Assembly: GCF_022369515.1 (NCBI RefSeq)
Contig: NZ_CP059724.1
Span: 930,001 to 994,000, forward strand
Source of the DNA: Paenibacillus sp. 19GGS1-52
GTDB lineage: Bacteria > Bacillota > Bacilli > Paenibacillales > Paenibacillaceae
DNA length: 64,000 bases
Direction of reading: 5' to 3'
The first letter of the stretch is position 1. Each line of letters starts with the position of its first letter. The translations under genes were made by a program, and so were the position numbers. Shown here in pieces: positions 35,520 to 46,435 of this stretch. The notes below the pieces were generated by a model. That model ran no database searches, was not told the origin of the DNA, and saw nothing but the letters and a program-made list of their open reading frames with translations.

Positions 35520-36023
35520 TTGGCAAATACAAAACTAATCCAAGCTAAACAGGATGCAGTTGATGTCGTTACCGGCAAATTGCAAAACAGTATTTCTACT
35601 GTTGTTGCAGATTACCGCGGATTGAACGTTGCCCAAGTGACCGAACTGCGCAAGCAGCTTCGTGAAGCTGGTGTTGATTTTCAAGTCTTGAAGAACACAT
35701 TGCTTCGTCGTGCAACTGCTGCGGCTGAATTGACTGAGTTGGACTCTGTTCTAACAGGTCCTACAGCGATCGCATTCAGTGCAACTGATGCAGTGGTAGC
35801 AGCTAAAATTTTGAATGATTTCGCCAAAAAGAACGACGCTTTGAAATTAAAAGGCGGCGTTGTAGAAGGTCGTGTCATTGACGCGGATCAGTTGAAAGCA
35901 TTGGCTGAGCTTCCATCCCGCGATGGATTGCTGTCCATGTTGCTTAGCGTGCTTCAAGCTCCAATGCGCAACTTTGCGCTTGTTGTTAAAGCAATTGCTG
36001 AAAAAGAAGAACAAAGCGCGTAA
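35520..36023 (+). CDS. rplJ: 50S ribosomal protein L10
   Basis: 167 residues. N-terminal rRNA-binding part with [21 protein letters not shown]-terminal helix that holds L7/L12 dimers. TTG 35520 has GGAGG 8 nt upstream; the in-frame GTG at 35511 is part of that site. Translation feeds directly into rplL 66 bp later. Confidence 0.96.
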   Translation: MANTKLIQAKQDAVDVVTGKLQNSISTVVADYRGLNVAQVTELRKQLREAGVDFQVLKNTLLRRATAAAELTELDSVLTGPTAIAFSATDAVVAAKILNDFAKKNDALKLKGGVVEGRVIDADQLKALAELPSRDGLLSMLLSVLQAPMRNFALVVKAIAEKEEQSA

Positions 36024-36089
36024 GCCTTTGATTTTCGCGATGTAATGAATAACACAAAAACAATTTAAATATAAAATGGAGGTTCAATC

Positions 36090-36449
36090 ATGAGCAAAGA
36101 AACAATTTTGGAAGAAATTAAAGGCATGAGCGTATTGGAACTGAACGACCTGGTTAAAGCAATCGAAGAAGAATTTGGCGTAACTGCAGCAGCTCCAGTA
36201 GCAGCTGGCGGCGCAGTAGCAGCAGTAGAAGAAGAACAAACTGAATTTGATGTAATTTTGACAGGCGCTGGCGCTTCCAAAATCAACGTTATCAAAATCG
36301 TTCGCGAAATCACAGGTCTTGGCTTGAAAGAAGCTAAAGATGTAGTAGATAACGCACCAAAAGCAATCAAGGAAAAAGTGAGCAAAGAAGAAGCTGACGC
36401 TACTAAAGAAAAATTAGAAGCAGCAGGCGCAGCAGTAGAAGTGAAGTAA
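36090..36449 (+). CDS. rplL: 50S ribosomal protein L7/L12
   Basis: 119 residues: N-terminal dimerisation helices, Ala/Val-rich hinge ([17 protein letters not shown]), and C-terminal factor-binding domain with [20 protein letters not shown]. It recruits EF-Tu and EF-G to the ribosome. Multi-copy stalk protein; a terminator-like hairpin follows. Confidence 0.98.
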   Translation: MSKETILEEIKGMSVLELNDLVKAIEEEFGVTAAAPVAAGGAVAAVEEEQTEFDVILTGAGASKINVIKIVREITGLGLKEAKDVVDNAPKAIKEKVSKEEADATKEKLEAAGAAVEVK

Positions 36450-36464
36450 TTCCCTTCTATTTCA

Positions 36465-36500
36465 ACAAACCCCTTGAACTTGTTCAAGGGGTTTGTTTTA
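36465..36500 (+). terminator. rplL downstream terminator/attenuator
   Basis: Arms ACAAACCCCTTGAAC (36465-36479) and GTTCAAGGGGTTTGT (36482-36496) followed by TTT. Probably partial, lowering readthrough towards rpoB as in other bacteria. Confidence 0.85.
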
Positions 36501-36597
36501 TAGAGTCAACGCATGAAAATATTTAACTGACAAAGACGGTCTAGCTATTTGTAGATTCTTCTATCGAGTAGTATGACTTATGAAAGGGAGAATAGGG

Positions 36598-37194
36598 ATG
36601 TCGCAGCATTATTACTCGCAGCAGCCGGATGCTCGTCATGACAGACGTACTATCAGCGCAGTTCTAAGAGGAAAGGATCTTCGCTTTACGAGCGATGCTG
36701 GTGTTTTCTCTAAGGGGGACATCGACTACGGAAGTCGAGTTCTGATTGAAGCTATGATCATTCCAGAGGGTTCAGCAGTGCTAGATGTGGGTTGCGGTTA
36801 CGGACCGATTGGAATTAGCGCAGCTCTTCTAGCTCCCAAAGGACATGTTACGATGCTTGATATCAATAGCCGTGCGGTAGAACTGGCTCGTGAAAATGCT
36901 CTGCATAACGGAATCCGGAATGTTACAGTAATGGAAAGCGATGTGCTCAGTGCATTGGAAGGGCAGCAATTTGATGTGATCCTTACCAATCCTCCGATTC
37001 GTGCAGGTAAAGCTATTGTACATCAGATTTTTGAAGAGGCTTATGAACATTTAAAAGAGGGTGGAACGCTGTGGGTTGTTATTCAGAAGAAGCAAGGTGC
37101 TCCCTCTACTGCAGCTAAATTGGAAAGCTTGTTCCCGATAGTGGAAGAAGTGGGGAAAGACAAAGGCTATCGTATAATGAGAGCGAAAAAATAA
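36598..37194 (+). CDS. RsmC-like class I rRNA methyltransferase (YbxB family)
   Basis: 198 residues. SAM-binding motif I VLDVGCGYGPIG, acidic D in MLDINSRAVELARENA, and catalytic NPPI (DVILTNPPIRAGK), the small-domain RsmC/RsmD pattern for guanine-N2 methylation of rRNA. Start ATG 36598 follows GAAAGGGAGAA; ATG 36580 would include that site. Sits between rplL and rpoB exactly as ybxB in Bacillus. Confidence 0.88.
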   Translation: MSQHYYSQQPDARHDRRTISAVLRGKDLRFTSDAGVFSKGDIDYGSRVLIEAMIIPEGSAVLDVGCGYGPIGISAALLAPKGHVTMLDINSRAVELARENALHNGIRNVTVMESDVLSALEGQQFDVILTNPPIRAGKAIVHQIFEEAYEHLKEGGTLWVVIQKKQGAPSTAAKLESLFPIVEEVGKDKGYRIMRAKK

Positions 37195-37207
37195 AATCAA
37201 TTAATCA

Positions 37208-37236
37208 TTGACATGCGATATTGATAGTGGTATTAT
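37208..37236 (+). promoter_or_regulatory. rpoB promoter
   Basis: TTGACA (37208-37213), 17-bp spacer, TATTAT (37231-37236): near-consensus, 383 bp before rpoB. A lone TATAAT at 37419-37424 could be a second weaker start. Confidence 0.75.
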
Positions 37237-37618
37237 TATAAAATGTCAGTATTAAGATAGGCTCCATGTCTTTAGTTTGCTGAAATGTCAAGTGATATAT
37301 TGTCGCTCGGTACGCGCATGCCGTACGGCAAGTTTTTGCGAATTTGGTTCCTAATACTCTGTCGCGACAAAGTTCGCCGGAGTAATAGTCATAGCGCATA
37401 AACTATTGCTTGCTGACGTATAATATGTACGTTTTGGGCAAATCTATTGGATAAGGAGTATTTTGGCCGTGGATAAGTGCGCTCTTTTTTCGGAAAATTT
37501 CGATCAAGGGCTTTTCTTTATTTATGGCTGAATCCTTGCGGTATGGTTCCATTATACGGGTCCAAACAAGGGTTCGCAATCAAATTTTTAAGTGAGTAGA
37601 CATGAGGGGTGAGTAAAG
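37237..37618 (+). other. Long rpoB leader
   Basis: About 380 bp with no gene. Contains a short inverted repeat GTACG/CGTAC near 37310-37326, an extra TATAAT at 37419, and a DnaA-box-like CGTGGATAA at 37468. Function not known. Confidence 0.5.
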
Positions 37619-40600
37619 TTGGCAGGACATCTTGTTCAGTATGGTCGACGCACTCGGCGAAGCTATGCGAGAATTAACGAGGTACTCGAGGTCCCGAACC
37701 TGATCGAGATCCAACAAAAATCTTATGACTGGTTTTTGGAGGAAGGATTGCGGGAAATGTTTCAGGACATCTCGCCGATCCAGGATTTCACAGGTAATTT
37801 GGTACTAGAGTTCATTGACTACAGCCTGGGTGAACCGAAATATACGGTTGACGACGCTAAAGAGCGGGACGTAACGTATGCGGCTCCTCTGCGTGTGAAG
37901 GTGCGGCTCATCAATAAAGAGACCGGTGAGGTCAAAGAGCAGGAAGTGTTCATGGGAGATTTCCCTCTGATGACGGAAACCGGCACTTTTATTATCAATG
38001 GTGCAGAACGGGTTATTGTCAGCCAGTTGGTTCGCTCTCCAAGCGTCTATTTCAGCACAAAAGTGGATAAGAACGGCAAAAAAACCTACACCGCCACAGT
38101 AATTCCAAATCGCGGAGCATGGTTGGAACTTGAGACTGACGCTAAGGACATCATGTATGTTCGTATCGACCGGACTCGTAAGATCCCAGTTACCGTACTT
38201 CTGCGTGCTCTCGGTTTCGGTAGTGATGCCGAAATTCTGGAATTGCTTGGCAATGATGAATATATTCGCAATACGCTGGATAAAGACAACACGGACTCTA
38301 CGGAGAAGGCGCTTATTGAAATTTACGAGCGTCTGAGACCAGGCGAACCGCCGACACTAGACAATGCTAAAAGTTTGCTAGTCGCGCGCTTCTTTGATCC
38401 AAAACGTTACGATCTGGCTAACGTAGGTCGTTACAAAATCAACAAAAAGCTTCATATTAAGAATCGTCTGTTTAATCAACGTCTTGCCCAACCATTGATT
38501 GATGACTCTACAGGAGAAATTCTGGCAGAATCTGGCCAAATGGTTGACCGTCGTTTGCTTGATGAGTTGATTCCTTATTTCGAAAAGAATGTGGCTTTTA
38601 AAAGTTACCGTGTCAACGCTGGTGTTTTGGATAGCGACGATATTCCGCTGCAAGCAATTGATGTATTCTCACCAATTGAAGAAGGCCGGATTATTAAGCT
38701 GATTGCCAATGGCAATATCGATAAGTCAGTGAAACATATTACCCAGGCTGATATTATATCCTCAATCAGCTACTTTATTAATTTGCTGCACGGTATTGGC
38801 AACACGGATGATATCGATCACTTGGGTAACCGTCGTCTGCGTTCTGTAGGTGAACTTCTGCAGAATCAGTTCCGTATTGGTTTATCCCGTATGGAACGCG
38901 TTGTTCGTGAAAGAATGTCTATTCAGGATGCCAATGCGATTACACCGCAGGCGCTGATCAACATTCGTCCCGTTATTGCATCCATTAAAGAGTTCTTCGG
39001 TAGCTCACAGCTGTCCCAGTTTATGGATCAGACGAACCCGCTGGCTGAATTGACGCATAAACGTCGTCTGTCTGCACTAGGACCCGGTGGTTTGACTCGG
39101 GAACGTGCTGGCTTTGAAGTTCGTGACGTCCATCACAGTCACTACGGTCGGATGTGTCCAATTGAAACGCCGGAAGGTCCGAATATCGGTTTGATCAACT
39201 CCTTGTCTACTTTTGCTCGCATCAATGAGTACGGCTTTATTGAAGCACCGTATCGTTGGGTGGATCCAAAGACAGGTAAAGTGACTGAGCAGATTGATTA
39301 CCTGACAGCGGATGAAGAAGATAATTATGTAGTAGCGCAAGCTAACGTCAAGCTGGAAGAAGACGGCTCCTTTAAGGAAGACATGGTTATCGTTCGTTAC
39401 AACAAAGACTCAGATAACATTACAACGATGCCAAGTAATCGGGTCGATTACATGGACGTATCACCGAAGCAGGTTGTATCTGTTGCGACGGCGCTCATCC
39501 CGTTCCTTGAGAACGATGACTCCAACCGCGCACTGATGGGATCTAACATGCAACGTCAAGCCGTTCCACTTCTTATTCCGAAAGCTCCACTAGTTGGAAC
39601 AGGAATGGAACACAAGTCTGCTAAAGACTCTGGCGTATGTATTGTTTCCAAGTACGACGGAATTATCGAACGCTCGTCTGCCAATGAAATTTGGTTGCGT
39701 CGCGTCGAAACTGTCGAAGGCAAGGAAGTTAAGGGCGACATCGTTAAATATAAATTACACAAATTTATGCGTTCGAATCAAGGTACCTGTATTAATCAGC
39801 GCCCGATTGCAAAAAGAGGCGAAGTAGTTAAGAAAGGTGATATTCTTGCAGACGGTCCTTCCACGGAATTGGGCGAGTTGGCTCTTGGCCGCAATGTAGT
39901 TGTTGCGTTCATGACTTGGGAAGGCTACAACTATGAGGATGCAATCCTGCTTAGTGAAAAACTGGTTAAAGAGGATGTTTACACTTCGATTCATATCGAG
40001 GAGTACGAATCCGAAGCTCGTGATACGAAGCTGGGGCCTGAAGAGATTACACGTGATATTCCAAACGTAGGTGAAGAGGCACTGCGCAATCTTGATGAGC
40101 GCGGTATCATCCGCATCGGTGCGGAAATTAGTGCTGGCGATATTCTCGTTGGTAAAGTTACTCCGAAGGGTGTAACTGAACTGACAGCTGAAGAGCGCTT
40201 GCTGCACGCAATCTTTGGAGAAAAAGCTCGTGAAGTTCGCGATACCTCTTTACGCGTACCTCATGGTAGTGATGGAATTATCGTTGACGTTAAAGTATTT
40301 ACACGCGAGAACGGTGATGAATTGCCACCGGGTGTGAATCAACTGGTTCGTGTCTACATCGCTCAGAAACGTAAGATTTCTGAAGGTGACAAAATGGCCG
40401 GACGTCACGGTAATAAGGGTGTAGTTGCCCGTATCCTTCCTGAAGAAGATATGCCGTTCCTTCCTGATGGTACACCGGTCCAGGTTGTTCTCAACCCGCT
40501 GGGCGTTCCTTCACGTATGAACATCGGACAGGTGCTGGAGGTTCATATCGGTATGGCCGCTATGCGTCTCGGTATTCATGTAGCAACGCCAGTATTTGAC

Positions 40601-41164
40601 GGAGCGCGTGAGTATGACGTATTTGATACGATGGAAGAAGCAGGCATGCAGCGTAATGGTAAGACCATACTGTACGATGGCCGGACAGGTGAACGCTTCG
40701 AACGTGAAGTTACTGTTGGTGTCATGCACATGATCAAACTGGCGCACATGGTTGACGATAAGATTCATGCTCGTTCTACAGGACCTTACTCACTCGTTAC
40801 GCAGCAGCCACTTGGCGGTAAAGCTCAGTTTGGTGGACAGCGCTTCGGGGAAATGGAAGTGTGGGCTCTTGAAGCTTACGGTGCTGCATATACATTGCAA
40901 GAGATTTTGACTGTTAAATCCGATGACGTGGTTGGTCGCGTGAAGACGTATGAATCCATTGTCAAAGGTGAAAATGTACCAGAACCGGGTGTACCGGAAT
41001 CGTTCAAGGTACTGATCAAGGAACTGCAGTCACTCGGTATGGATGTTAAGATCCTTGCGGGAGACGAGCAGGAGATTGAGATGAAAGAATTGGACGATGA
41101 GGATGAGACGTCAGGCGACAAGCTAAGCCTCAACCTTGAAGGCTCAGAAGTCGGAGTGGAATAA
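37619..41164 (+). CDS. rpoB: DNA-directed RNA polymerase subunit beta
   Basis: 1,181 residues; the rifampicin pocket reads [20 protein letters not shown] then RLSALGPGG, all wild-type at the usual resistance positions. Further blocks include [19 protein letters not shown] and the [11 protein letters not shown] catalytic-region motif. TTG start 5 nt after AGGGGTGAG. The C-terminus is short and acidic. Followed by rpoC after 114 bp. Confidence 0.98.
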   Translation: MAGHLVQYGRRTRRSYARINEVLEVPNLIEIQQKSYDWFLEEGLREMFQDISPIQDFTGNLVLEFIDYSLGEPKYTVDDAKERDVTYAAPLRVKVRLINKETGEVKEQEVFMGDFPLMTETGTFIINGAERVIVSQLVRSPSVYFSTKVDKNGKKTYTATVIPNRGAWLELETDAKDIMYVRIDRTRKIPVTVLLRALGFGSDAEILELLGNDEYIRNTLDKDNTDSTEKALIEIYERLRPGEPPTLDNAKSLLVARFFDPKRYDLANVGRYKINKKLHIKNRLFNQRLAQPLIDDSTGEILAESGQMVDRRLLDELIPYFEKNVAFKSYRVNAGVLDSDDIPLQAIDVFSPIEEGRIIKLIANGNIDKSVKHITQADIISSISYFINLLHGIGNTDDIDHLGNRRLRSVGELLQNQFRIGLSRMERVVRERMSIQDANAITPQALINIRPVIASIKEFFGSSQLSQFMDQTNPLAELTHKRRLSALGPGGLTRERAGFEVRDVHHSHYGRMCPIETPEGPNIGLINSLSTFARINEYGFIEAPYRWVDPKTGKVTEQIDYLTADEEDNYVVAQANVKLEEDGSFKEDMVIVRYNKDSDNITTMPSNRVDYMDVSPKQVVSVATALIPFLENDDSNRALMGSNMQRQAVPLLIPKAPLVGTGMEHKSAKDSGVCIVSKYDGIIERSSANEIWLRRVETVEGKEVKGDIVKYKLHKFMRSNQGTCINQRPIAKRGEVVKKGDILADGPSTELGELALGRNVVVAFMTWEGYNYEDAILLSEKLVKEDVYTSIHIEEYESEARDTKLGPEEITRDIPNVGEEALRNLDERGIIRIGAEISAGDILVGKVTPKGVTELTAEERLLHAIFGEKAREVRDTSLRVPHGSDGIIVDVKVFTRENGDELPPGVNQLVRVYIAQKRKISEGDKMAGRHGNKGVVARILPEEDMPFLPDGTPVQVVLNPLGVPSRMNIGQVLEVHIGMAAMRLGIHVATPVFDGAREYDVFDTMEEAGMQRNGKTILYDGRTGERFEREVTVGVMHMIKLAHMVDDKIHARSTGPYSLVTQQPLGGKAQFGGQRFGEMEVWALEAYGAAYTLQEILTVKSDDVVGRVKTYESIVKGENVPEPGVPESFKVLIKELQSLGMDVKILAGDEQEIEMKELDDEDETSGDKLSLNLEGSEVGVE

Positions 41165-41203
41165 ACACCCAAGAACACATTAATATCATTTAAAAAGGAC
41201 CGT

Positions 41204-41235
41204 GCCCTCTTTTGATCTCACGATTGAAGGAGGGC
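41204..41235 (+). other. Hairpin in the rpoB-rpoC spacer
   Basis: GCCCTCTTTT (41204-41213) can pair with GAAGGAGGGC (41226-41235), ten pairs with two G-U. No T-run, so not a terminator; may be an RNA processing or stability element. Confidence 0.5.
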
Positions 41236-41278
41236 AAATGCGGTACTAAATCAGGATTAGGTTAAGGAGGGTTGCTCC

Positions 41279-44200
41279 TTGTTGGACGTTAACAATTTTG
41301 AATTTATGAAAATCGGACTTGCTTCTCCGGAAAAAATTCGTTCTTGGTCCCGCGGAGAAGTTAAGAAGCCGGAAACCATTAACTATCGTACTTTGAAACC
41401 GGAAAAAGAAGGTCTTTTTTGCGAGCGTATCTTCGGACCGCAAAAAGACTGGGAATGCCATTGCGGTAAATACAAACGCGTCCGTTATAAGGGCGTTGTC
41501 TGTGATCGTTGCGGCGTGGAAGTTACACGCGCTAAGGTTCGTCGTGAACGTATGGGTCACATCGAGCTGGCAGCTCCGGTATCGCATATCTGGTATTTCA
41601 AGGGTATTCCAAGCCGTATGGGTCTAGCACTGGACATGTCTCCAAGATCTTTGGAAGAGATCATTTACTTCGCATCATACGTTGTAACTGATCCGGGTGA
41701 AACACCGCTTGAAAAGAAACAGTTGCTGTCCGAAAAAGAATACCGCAGTTACCGTGAAAAGTATGGCTACGGATTCCAGGCTGGCATGGGTGCTGAAGCA
41801 GTCAAAAAATTACTTCAGGATATCGACATTGATAAAGAGTTGGAATTCCTCAAGGAAGAACTGCGTACAGCCCAAGGCCAACGCCGTAACCGGGCGATCA
41901 AACGCTTGGAAGTCATTGAAGCATTCCGCAACTCCGGTAACAAGCCTGATTGGATGATCATGGATGTTCTCCCTGTTATTCCTCCTGAGCTTCGTCCAAT
42001 GGTTCAATTGGATGGTGGACGTTTTGCTACGTCTGACTTGAATGACCTTTATCGCCGTGTTATCAACCGCAACAACCGTCTGAAAAGACTGCTTGATCTC
42101 GGTGCACCTGATATTATCGTGCAGAACGAAAAACGGATGCTGCAGGAAGCTGTCGATGCATTGATCGATAACGGCCGTCGTGGTCGTCCGGTAACGGGTC
42201 CTGGTAATCGTCCATTGAAATCGCTCAGCCATATGCTGAAAGGTAAACAAGGACGTTTCCGCCAGAACTTGCTCGGTAAACGGGTCGATTACTCCGGACG
42301 TTCCGTTATTGTCGTAGGCCCGTATCTTAAAATGTACCAATGCGGATTGCCGAAGAAAATGGCTCTGGAATTGTTCAAGCCGTTTGTCATGAAAGAATTG
42401 GTCAATAAAGGGCTTGCCCACAACATAAAGAGCGCGAAACGTAAAGTAGAGCGCGTAAGTCCTGAAGTATGGGATGTACTTGAAGAAGTTATTAGAGAGC
42501 ACCCAGTTCTGTTGAACCGTGCCCCTACACTTCACCGTCTCGGTATTCAAGCATTTGAACCGATCTTGGTAGAAGGTCACGCTATCCGTCTTCACCCACT
42601 CGTATGTACGGCCTATAATGCCGACTTTGATGGTGACCAAATGGCGGTACACGTACCTCTATCAGCAGAGGCGCAAGCAGAGGCTCGTATTCTCATGCTG
42701 GCATCTGGTAACATCTTGAACCCTAAAGATGGTAAACCGGTTGTTACCCCTTCACAGGATATGGTTCTGGGTACTTTCTACCTGACCATGGACAACAATG
42801 AAGAAAAGGGAACAGGTATGATTCTGCGTACCGTGAATGAAGCTGTTTCAGCTTACCAACGCGGAACTGCAGGTCTGCATGCACGTGTGGCTATTCCAGT
42901 TAAAGCGCTTGGCAAAACCTGCTTTACAGAAGCACAACAGGGAGCCTTGTTGATTACTACAGTCGGTAAGATTATCTTTAACGAAATCTATCCGAGCAGT
43001 TTCCCGTACATCAATGAAGCGACCAAAACAAACCTGTTGCAGGGTACACCGGAGAAATACTTTATCTATGAAAAGGGTGCGGATATCCGTGCACTGATCA
43101 TGGCTGCTCCGGAAGCGAGTGCTGTAGGTAAGGAATATTTGGGTCTGATTATCGCCCGTTGTTTCGAAACCTATCACACGACCAAAACATCTGTAATTTT
43201 GGATAAAATTAAACAACTCGGTTTTACCTATTCCACACGTTCCGGTGTAACAGTTGCTGTATCGGACGTAATCGTGCCTGAGGAAAAGGCAGGGATTTTG
43301 AAAGAGTCAGAAGATAAGGTCGATGTGGTTGCTAACCAATACCGTCGTGGACTGATCACTAATGAAGAACGGTACGACCGTGTCATTGAGATTTGGTCGA
43401 AGACTAAAGATGATCTTACTAATGTCCTTTTGAAATCGATGGACCGATTCAATTCCATCATGCTCATGGTAGATTCCAAAGCGCGTGGTAATAAATCGCA
43501 GATCACTCAGTTAGGTGGTATGCGCGGTTTGATGGCAACACCATCCGGCCGAATTTTCGAACTGCCGATTAAGGCGAATTTCCGCGAAGGACTAACCGTC
43601 CTTGAATACTTTATCTCCACTCACGGAGCGCGTAAAGGTCTTGCCGATACAGCGTTGCGTACAGCTGACTCAGGTTACTTGACACGTCGTCTAGTCGATG
43701 TGGCACAGGATGTAATCGTCCGCGAAGAAGATTGTGGAACAGATAAAGGATTCATGGTTAGCCGTATTCAGGATGGTAAAGAGGTTATCGAGGATCTGTA
43801 CGACCGGATTGAAGGTCGCTATTGCTTCGAGACTGTTCGCCATCCAGAGACTGGTGAAATCCTTGTTCATCGCAACGATTTGATTGATTCTGACAAGGCG
43901 GAAGCGATTGTTGAATCTGGAATAACTAAATTGCAGATCCGTTCTGTATTGAGCTGCCGTGCCCGTCACGGTGTCTGCAAGAAGTGCTACGGACGCAATT
44001 TGGCTACTGGTAAGTATGTTGAGATCGGTGAAGCTGTAGGTATTATAGCTGCCCAATCCATCGGAGAACCAGGAACCCAGCTTACCATGCGTACGTTCCA
44101 TACTGGGGGCGTAGCGGGTGATGATATCACTCAAGGTTTGCCGCGTATTCAAGAGCTGTTTGAAGCCCGTAACCCAAAAGGTCAGGCAACAATCAGTGAG

Positions 44201-44890
44201 ATTGATGGTGTAATCAAGGAAATTCGTGAAACTAAAGACCGTCGAGAAATCGAGGTACAAGGTGAAGCTGAATCCAAAACTTACTCCATCACTTACGGAT
44301 CACGGTTGCGTGTTACTGAAGGTCAAGAGATCGAAGCCGGCGATGAGCTGACTGATGGTTCAATTGATCCTAAAGAAATGCTGCGTATTAAAGGGATCCG
44401 TGGGGTACAGAACTACATTCTGCAAGAAGTGCAGCGTGTATACCGTAACCAAGGTGTTGAAATCAATGATAAGCACATTGAAGTAATGATTAAGCAAATG
44501 TTGCGCAAGATTCGTATCATTGACGCTGGTGACACAAGTCTCCTGCCAGGTGCATTTGCGGACATTCATGAATATGAAGCAGCTAACAAAGAAGCTATCC
44601 TTTCTGGTAAAGAGCCTGCCGTTGCCAAACCGGTACTGCTTGGTATCACCAAAGCTTCTCTTGAGACAGATTCTTTCCTGTCAGCTGCATCTTTCCAAGA
44701 AACTACGCGTGTTTTGACTGATGCTGCTATTAAAGGTAAAGTCGATAAGTTGCTTGGATTGAAAGAAAATGTTATTATCGGTAAGTTGATTCCTGCAGGA
44801 ACAGGTATGAATCGTTACCGTACTGTTAAGCTAAGTGATCCGAATGCTGAAAGCAAAAGAGAGTCTTTAGAGACTGTCCCTGCTGAGTAG
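41279..44890 (+). CDS. rpoC: DNA-directed RNA polymerase subunit beta'
   Basis: 1,203 residues. N-terminal zinc ribbon (CHCGKYKR...CDRCG), catalytic magnesium loop [13 protein letters not shown], trigger-loop region [20 protein letters not shown], and the second zinc site ([13 protein letters not shown]). TTG 41279 lies 7 nt after AAGGAGGG; a second TTG follows immediately and could serve. Confidence 0.98.
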   Translation: MLDVNNFEFMKIGLASPEKIRSWSRGEVKKPETINYRTLKPEKEGLFCERIFGPQKDWECHCGKYKRVRYKGVVCDRCGVEVTRAKVRRERMGHIELAAPVSHIWYFKGIPSRMGLALDMSPRSLEEIIYFASYVVTDPGETPLEKKQLLSEKEYRSYREKYGYGFQAGMGAEAVKKLLQDIDIDKELEFLKEELRTAQGQRRNRAIKRLEVIEAFRNSGNKPDWMIMDVLPVIPPELRPMVQLDGGRFATSDLNDLYRRVINRNNRLKRLLDLGAPDIIVQNEKRMLQEAVDALIDNGRRGRPVTGPGNRPLKSLSHMLKGKQGRFRQNLLGKRVDYSGRSVIVVGPYLKMYQCGLPKKMALELFKPFVMKELVNKGLAHNIKSAKRKVERVSPEVWDVLEEVIREHPVLLNRAPTLHRLGIQAFEPILVEGHAIRLHPLVCTAYNADFDGDQMAVHVPLSAEAQAEARILMLASGNILNPKDGKPVVTPSQDMVLGTFYLTMDNNEEKGTGMILRTVNEAVSAYQRGTAGLHARVAIPVKALGKTCFTEAQQGALLITTVGKIIFNEIYPSSFPYINEATKTNLLQGTPEKYFIYEKGADIRALIMAAPEASAVGKEYLGLIIARCFETYHTTKTSVILDKIKQLGFTYSTRSGVTVAVSDVIVPEEKAGILKESEDKVDVVANQYRRGLITNEERYDRVIEIWSKTKDDLTNVLLKSMDRFNSIMLMVDSKARGNKSQITQLGGMRGLMATPSGRIFELPIKANFREGLTVLEYFISTHGARKGLADTALRTADSGYLTRRLVDVAQDVIVREEDCGTDKGFMVSRIQDGKEVIEDLYDRIEGRYCFETVRHPETGEILVHRNDLIDSDKAEAIVESGITKLQIRSVLSCRARHGVCKKCYGRNLATGKYVEIGEAVGIIAAQSIGEPGTQLTMRTFHTGGVAGDDITQGLPRIQELFEARNPKGQATISEIDGVIKEIRETKDRREIEVQGEAESKTYSITYGSRLRVTEGQEIEAGDELTDGSIDPKEMLRIKGIRGVQNYILQEVQRVYRNQGVEINDKHIEVMIKQMLRKIRIIDAGDTSLLPGAFADIHEYEAANKEAILSGKEPAVAKPVLLGITKASLETDSFLSAASFQETTRVLTDAAIKGKVDKLLGLKENVIIGKLIPAGTGMNRYRTVKLSDPNAESKRESLETVPAE

Positions 44891-44919
44891 TTTAATTATC
44901 ACTGTCAAGTGGCTAATCG

Positions 44920-44946
44920 CGTCACAACTACTTAGTAGTTGTGACG
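44920..44946. repeat. 27-bp near-perfect palindrome after rpoC
   Basis: CGTCACAACTACT (44920-44932), a single T, then AGTAGTTGTGACG (44934-44946). No T-run follows. It could be an operator or a stable RNA hairpin; no protein is known to me for it. Confidence 0.7.
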
Positions 44947-44988
44947 TGACTGCTTGCAGTGAATTATAATATTTTATTGCTTAAATTC

Positions 44989-45017
44989 TTGACATAATCC
45001 TATGATAATGCTAAAAT
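44989..45017 (+). promoter_or_regulatory. Promoter of rplGB-rpsL-rpsG-fusA-tuf (str operon)
   Basis: TTGACA (44989-44994), 17-bp spacer, extended -10 TGCTAAAAT (TAAAAT 45012-45017). Confidence 0.8.
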
Positions 45018-45070
45018 ATCTAAGGTGCGTGAGTAGCCATGCTATTCCTTGTTCATTGGAGGTATTGATA

Positions 45071-45322
45071 ATGACTAATGATAGAGGACTACAGGATGCT
45101 CAGGTCAAGATCGGTACCAAGCAAACCGTCAAGGCGGTAGAGTTGGGCCATGCCGCAGAAGTCTATGTGGCGGAAGACGGAGATCAACGGCTTACTTCCA
45201 GGATTGTTATGCTTTGTAGCAAACATGGTGTCAAGGTCACATACGTAGATACGATGCTAAATTTGGGCAAGGCCTGCGGAATAGAAGTGGGCGCTGCGAT
45301 GGCAGCCGTCTTAAAACAATAG
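45071..45322 (+). CDS. rplGB: L7Ae-family ribosomal protein (YbxF/RplGB)
   Basis: 83-residue K-turn RNA-binding protein of the L7Ae/L30e fold. LQDAQVKIGTKQTVKAVELG and the ending CGIEVGAAMAAVL fit the family. Bacillus YbxF binds K-turns and associates with ribosomes. ATG 45071 follows GGAGGT; the longer frame from 45002 includes the promoter and is rejected. First gene of the str operon. Confidence 0.92.
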   Translation: MTNDRGLQDAQVKIGTKQTVKAVELGHAAEVYVAEDGDQRLTSRIVMLCSKHGVKVTYVDTMLNLGKACGIEVGAAMAAVLKQ

Positions 45323-45461
45323 CTAGAGAACTGTTTTTGTACCGGGGGTACACTTCGGAGGCAAGAGCTTTTCATTTGTCTTTTTATGAACCACCTGGGT
45401 CTGTGGACTTAATAATGGTGTTTGTAAATGGATTATTATATCAGGAAGGGGGTGGCACAAC

Positions 45462-45881
45462 ATGCCAACAATTAACCAATTGGTTCGTAAAGGCCGTCAA
45501 GCCAAAATCGAAAAATCTAAATCTCCCGCTCTTCAAAAAGGGTTCAACGCCCTTAAGCGTGAGGCTACAAATTTGAGCGCTCCGCAGAAACGCGGCGTGT
45601 GCACTCGTGTAGGCACAATGACTCCACGTAAACCAAACTCAGCACTTCGTAAATATGCTCGTGTTCGTTTGACTAACCGTCTGGAAGTTACAGCTTACAT
45701 CCCGGGTATCGGACACAATCTTCAAGAGCACAGTGTAGTATTGATTCGCGGAGGTAAAGTAAAGGACCTTGCAGGGGTTCGTTACCATATCGTTCGTGGA
45801 GCACTTGATACTGCAGGCGTAGCTAACCGTATGCAATCTCGTTCTAAATACGGTGCGAAACGTCCTAAAGTGAAGAAGTAA
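45462..45881 (+). CDS. rpsL: 30S ribosomal protein S12
   Basis: 139 residues, decoding-centre protein. Conserved frame [18 protein letters not shown] and [18 protein letters not shown]. Aligning by eye to E. coli/mycobacterial numbering, the streptomycin hot-spot K43 is arginine here (R56, codon CGT 45627-45629) and P91 is alanine (A104, GCA 45771-45773), while K88 is kept (K101). A 13-residue insertion near residue 25 is normal for Bacilli. Confidence 0.97.
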   Translation: MPTINQLVRKGRQAKIEKSKSPALQKGFNALKREATNLSAPQKRGVCTRVGTMTPRKPNSALRKYARVRLTNRLEVTAYIPGIGHNLQEHSVVLIRGGKVKDLAGVRYHIVRGALDTAGVANRMQSRSKYGAKRPKVKK

Positions 45882-45925
45882 GATAACGTATTCGAATAAT
45901 AACAATATAAGAAAGGGGGATATCC

Positions 45926-46396
45926 ATGCCACGCAAAGGTCCAGTTACTAAGAGAGACGTTTTGCCAGATCCATTGTATAATAGCAAGTTGGTTACTCGT
46001 TTGATCAACCGCATTATGCTGGGTGGTAAAAGAGGTGTCGCTCAAAGCATTTTGTACAATTCATTCAAGCTTATTGCAGAACGTACAGGTAAAGAACCGA
46101 TGGAAGTTTTCGAAGCTGCCATCAAGAATATCATGCCAGTCTTGGAAGTTAAAGCTCGCCGTGTCGGCGGTGCCAACTACCAGGTACCTATTGAAGTTAA
46201 ACCTGAAAGACGTACTGCTTTAGGATTACGTTGGCTTGTAAACTACTCACGCAACCGCGGTGAGAAGACTATGGAAGAGCGTTTGGCGGCTGAGATCATC
46301 GACGCTTCCAACAACACAGGCGCTTCTGTCAAGAAACGTGAAGATACACACAAAATGGCTGAAGCAAACAAAGCGTTTGCTCACTACCGTTGGTAG
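45926..46396 (+). CDS. rpsG: 30S ribosomal protein S7
   Basis: 156 residues; organises the 16S 3' major domain and lines the E site. [20 protein letters not shown] and [19 protein letters not shown] are typical. RBS GAAAGGGGG. In enterobacteria S7 represses the str operon; no such site was identified here. Confidence 0.97.
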   Translation: MPRKGPVTKRDVLPDPLYNSKLVTRLINRIMLGGKRGVAQSILYNSFKLIAERTGKEPMEVFEAAIKNIMPVLEVKARRVGGANYQVPIEVKPERRTALGLRWLVNYSRNRGEKTMEERLAAEIIDASNNTGASVKKREDTHKMAEANKAFAHYRW

Positions 46397-46435
46397 GATT
46401 TTAAATAACTTATATTTTGAAGGGAGATCCATTTC

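Noticed and set aside
45337..45576. 79-codon frame overlapping the rpsL start
   Set aside because: It runs out of frame through rpsL and has no conserved features.
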